The notes beneath the pieces were generated by a model, which was not told the origin of the DNA, ran no database searches, and saw nothing but the letters and a program-made list of their open reading frames with translations. The translations under genes and the position numbers were made by a program. Source: Phascolarctos cinereus (Eukaryota > Chordata > Mammalia > Diprotodontia > Phascolarctidae). From it: a stretch of DNA of 64,000 nucleotides. Positions 47,241-64,000 of the stretch are shown piece by piece. The stretch lies in NCBI RefSeq assembly GCF_002099425.1, contig NW_018344261.1, forward strand, positions 2,133,001-2,197,000. The letters are read 5' to 3'. Numbering within the stretch: the first letter of the stretch is position 1; every line of letters starts with the position of its first letter.

Positions 47241-64000
<16,760 letters not shown>

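Overview
This is a 64 kb mammalian (therian) chromosome window, most probably marsupial. It has one protein-coding gene: the 5' two-thirds of CACNB3, the beta-3 auxiliary subunit of voltage-gated calcium channels, on the + strand from about 47.2 kb to beyond the window end. The marsupial assignment rests on the repeats. There are many copies of a MIR/CORE-type SINE whose box matches the abundant marsupial Mar1/WSINE-like family, SINEs with an RTE/BovB-like tail, a marsupial-type L1, and CR1/L3, L2 and RTE LINE remains. I cannot name the species; an Australian marsupial is only a weak guess.

Layout. 1-8.55 kb: a CR1/L3 LINE followed by an L1. The L1 is interrupted by a SINE in ORF1 (15-bp perfect target duplication) and, inside ORF2, by a second L1 in opposite orientation that carries a 5' inversion of the twin-priming type. 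8.6-31.3 kb: gene-free DNA with L2, MIR, SINE and L1 fragments, two tandem duplications (80 bp and 158 bp units), LTR-like fossils and microsatellites. 31.3-35.3 kb: an L1 with a 5'UTR and a YY1-like site, containing a 340-bp inverted repeat with only two mismatches between its arms around a 165-bp loop. 35.3-42.8 kb: older L1, CR1/L3 and RTE pieces, an unclassified repeat family, and a 157-bp AAAG/GGAA purine tract. 42.9-47.0 kb: mostly unique DNA upstream of the gene, with two (CA)n arrays.

CACNB3. Three alternative first coding exons are visible, all splicing in the same phase to the common exon 2: ME (47213-47218), MSFSDSSATFLLNE (48731-48772) and MYDDSYVPGFEDSEA (54652-54696). Common exons 2-11 and the start of exon 12 follow, with GT-AG borders throughout. 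They encode the SH3 domain, the HOOK linker (including a 20-nt exon) and much of the guanylate-kinase-like domain. Exon 7 has two extra bases (83 nt where 81 are expected), which breaks the frame although all neighbouring exons are intact. A sequence error or a recent lesion are the main explanations.

I found no bacterial-type system, CRISPR array or convincing unknown protein family. The observations most worth a second look are the L1-derived hairpin at 33.5-34.3 kb, the exon 7 frameshift, the nested twin-primed L1, and a four-copy unclassified repeat family.
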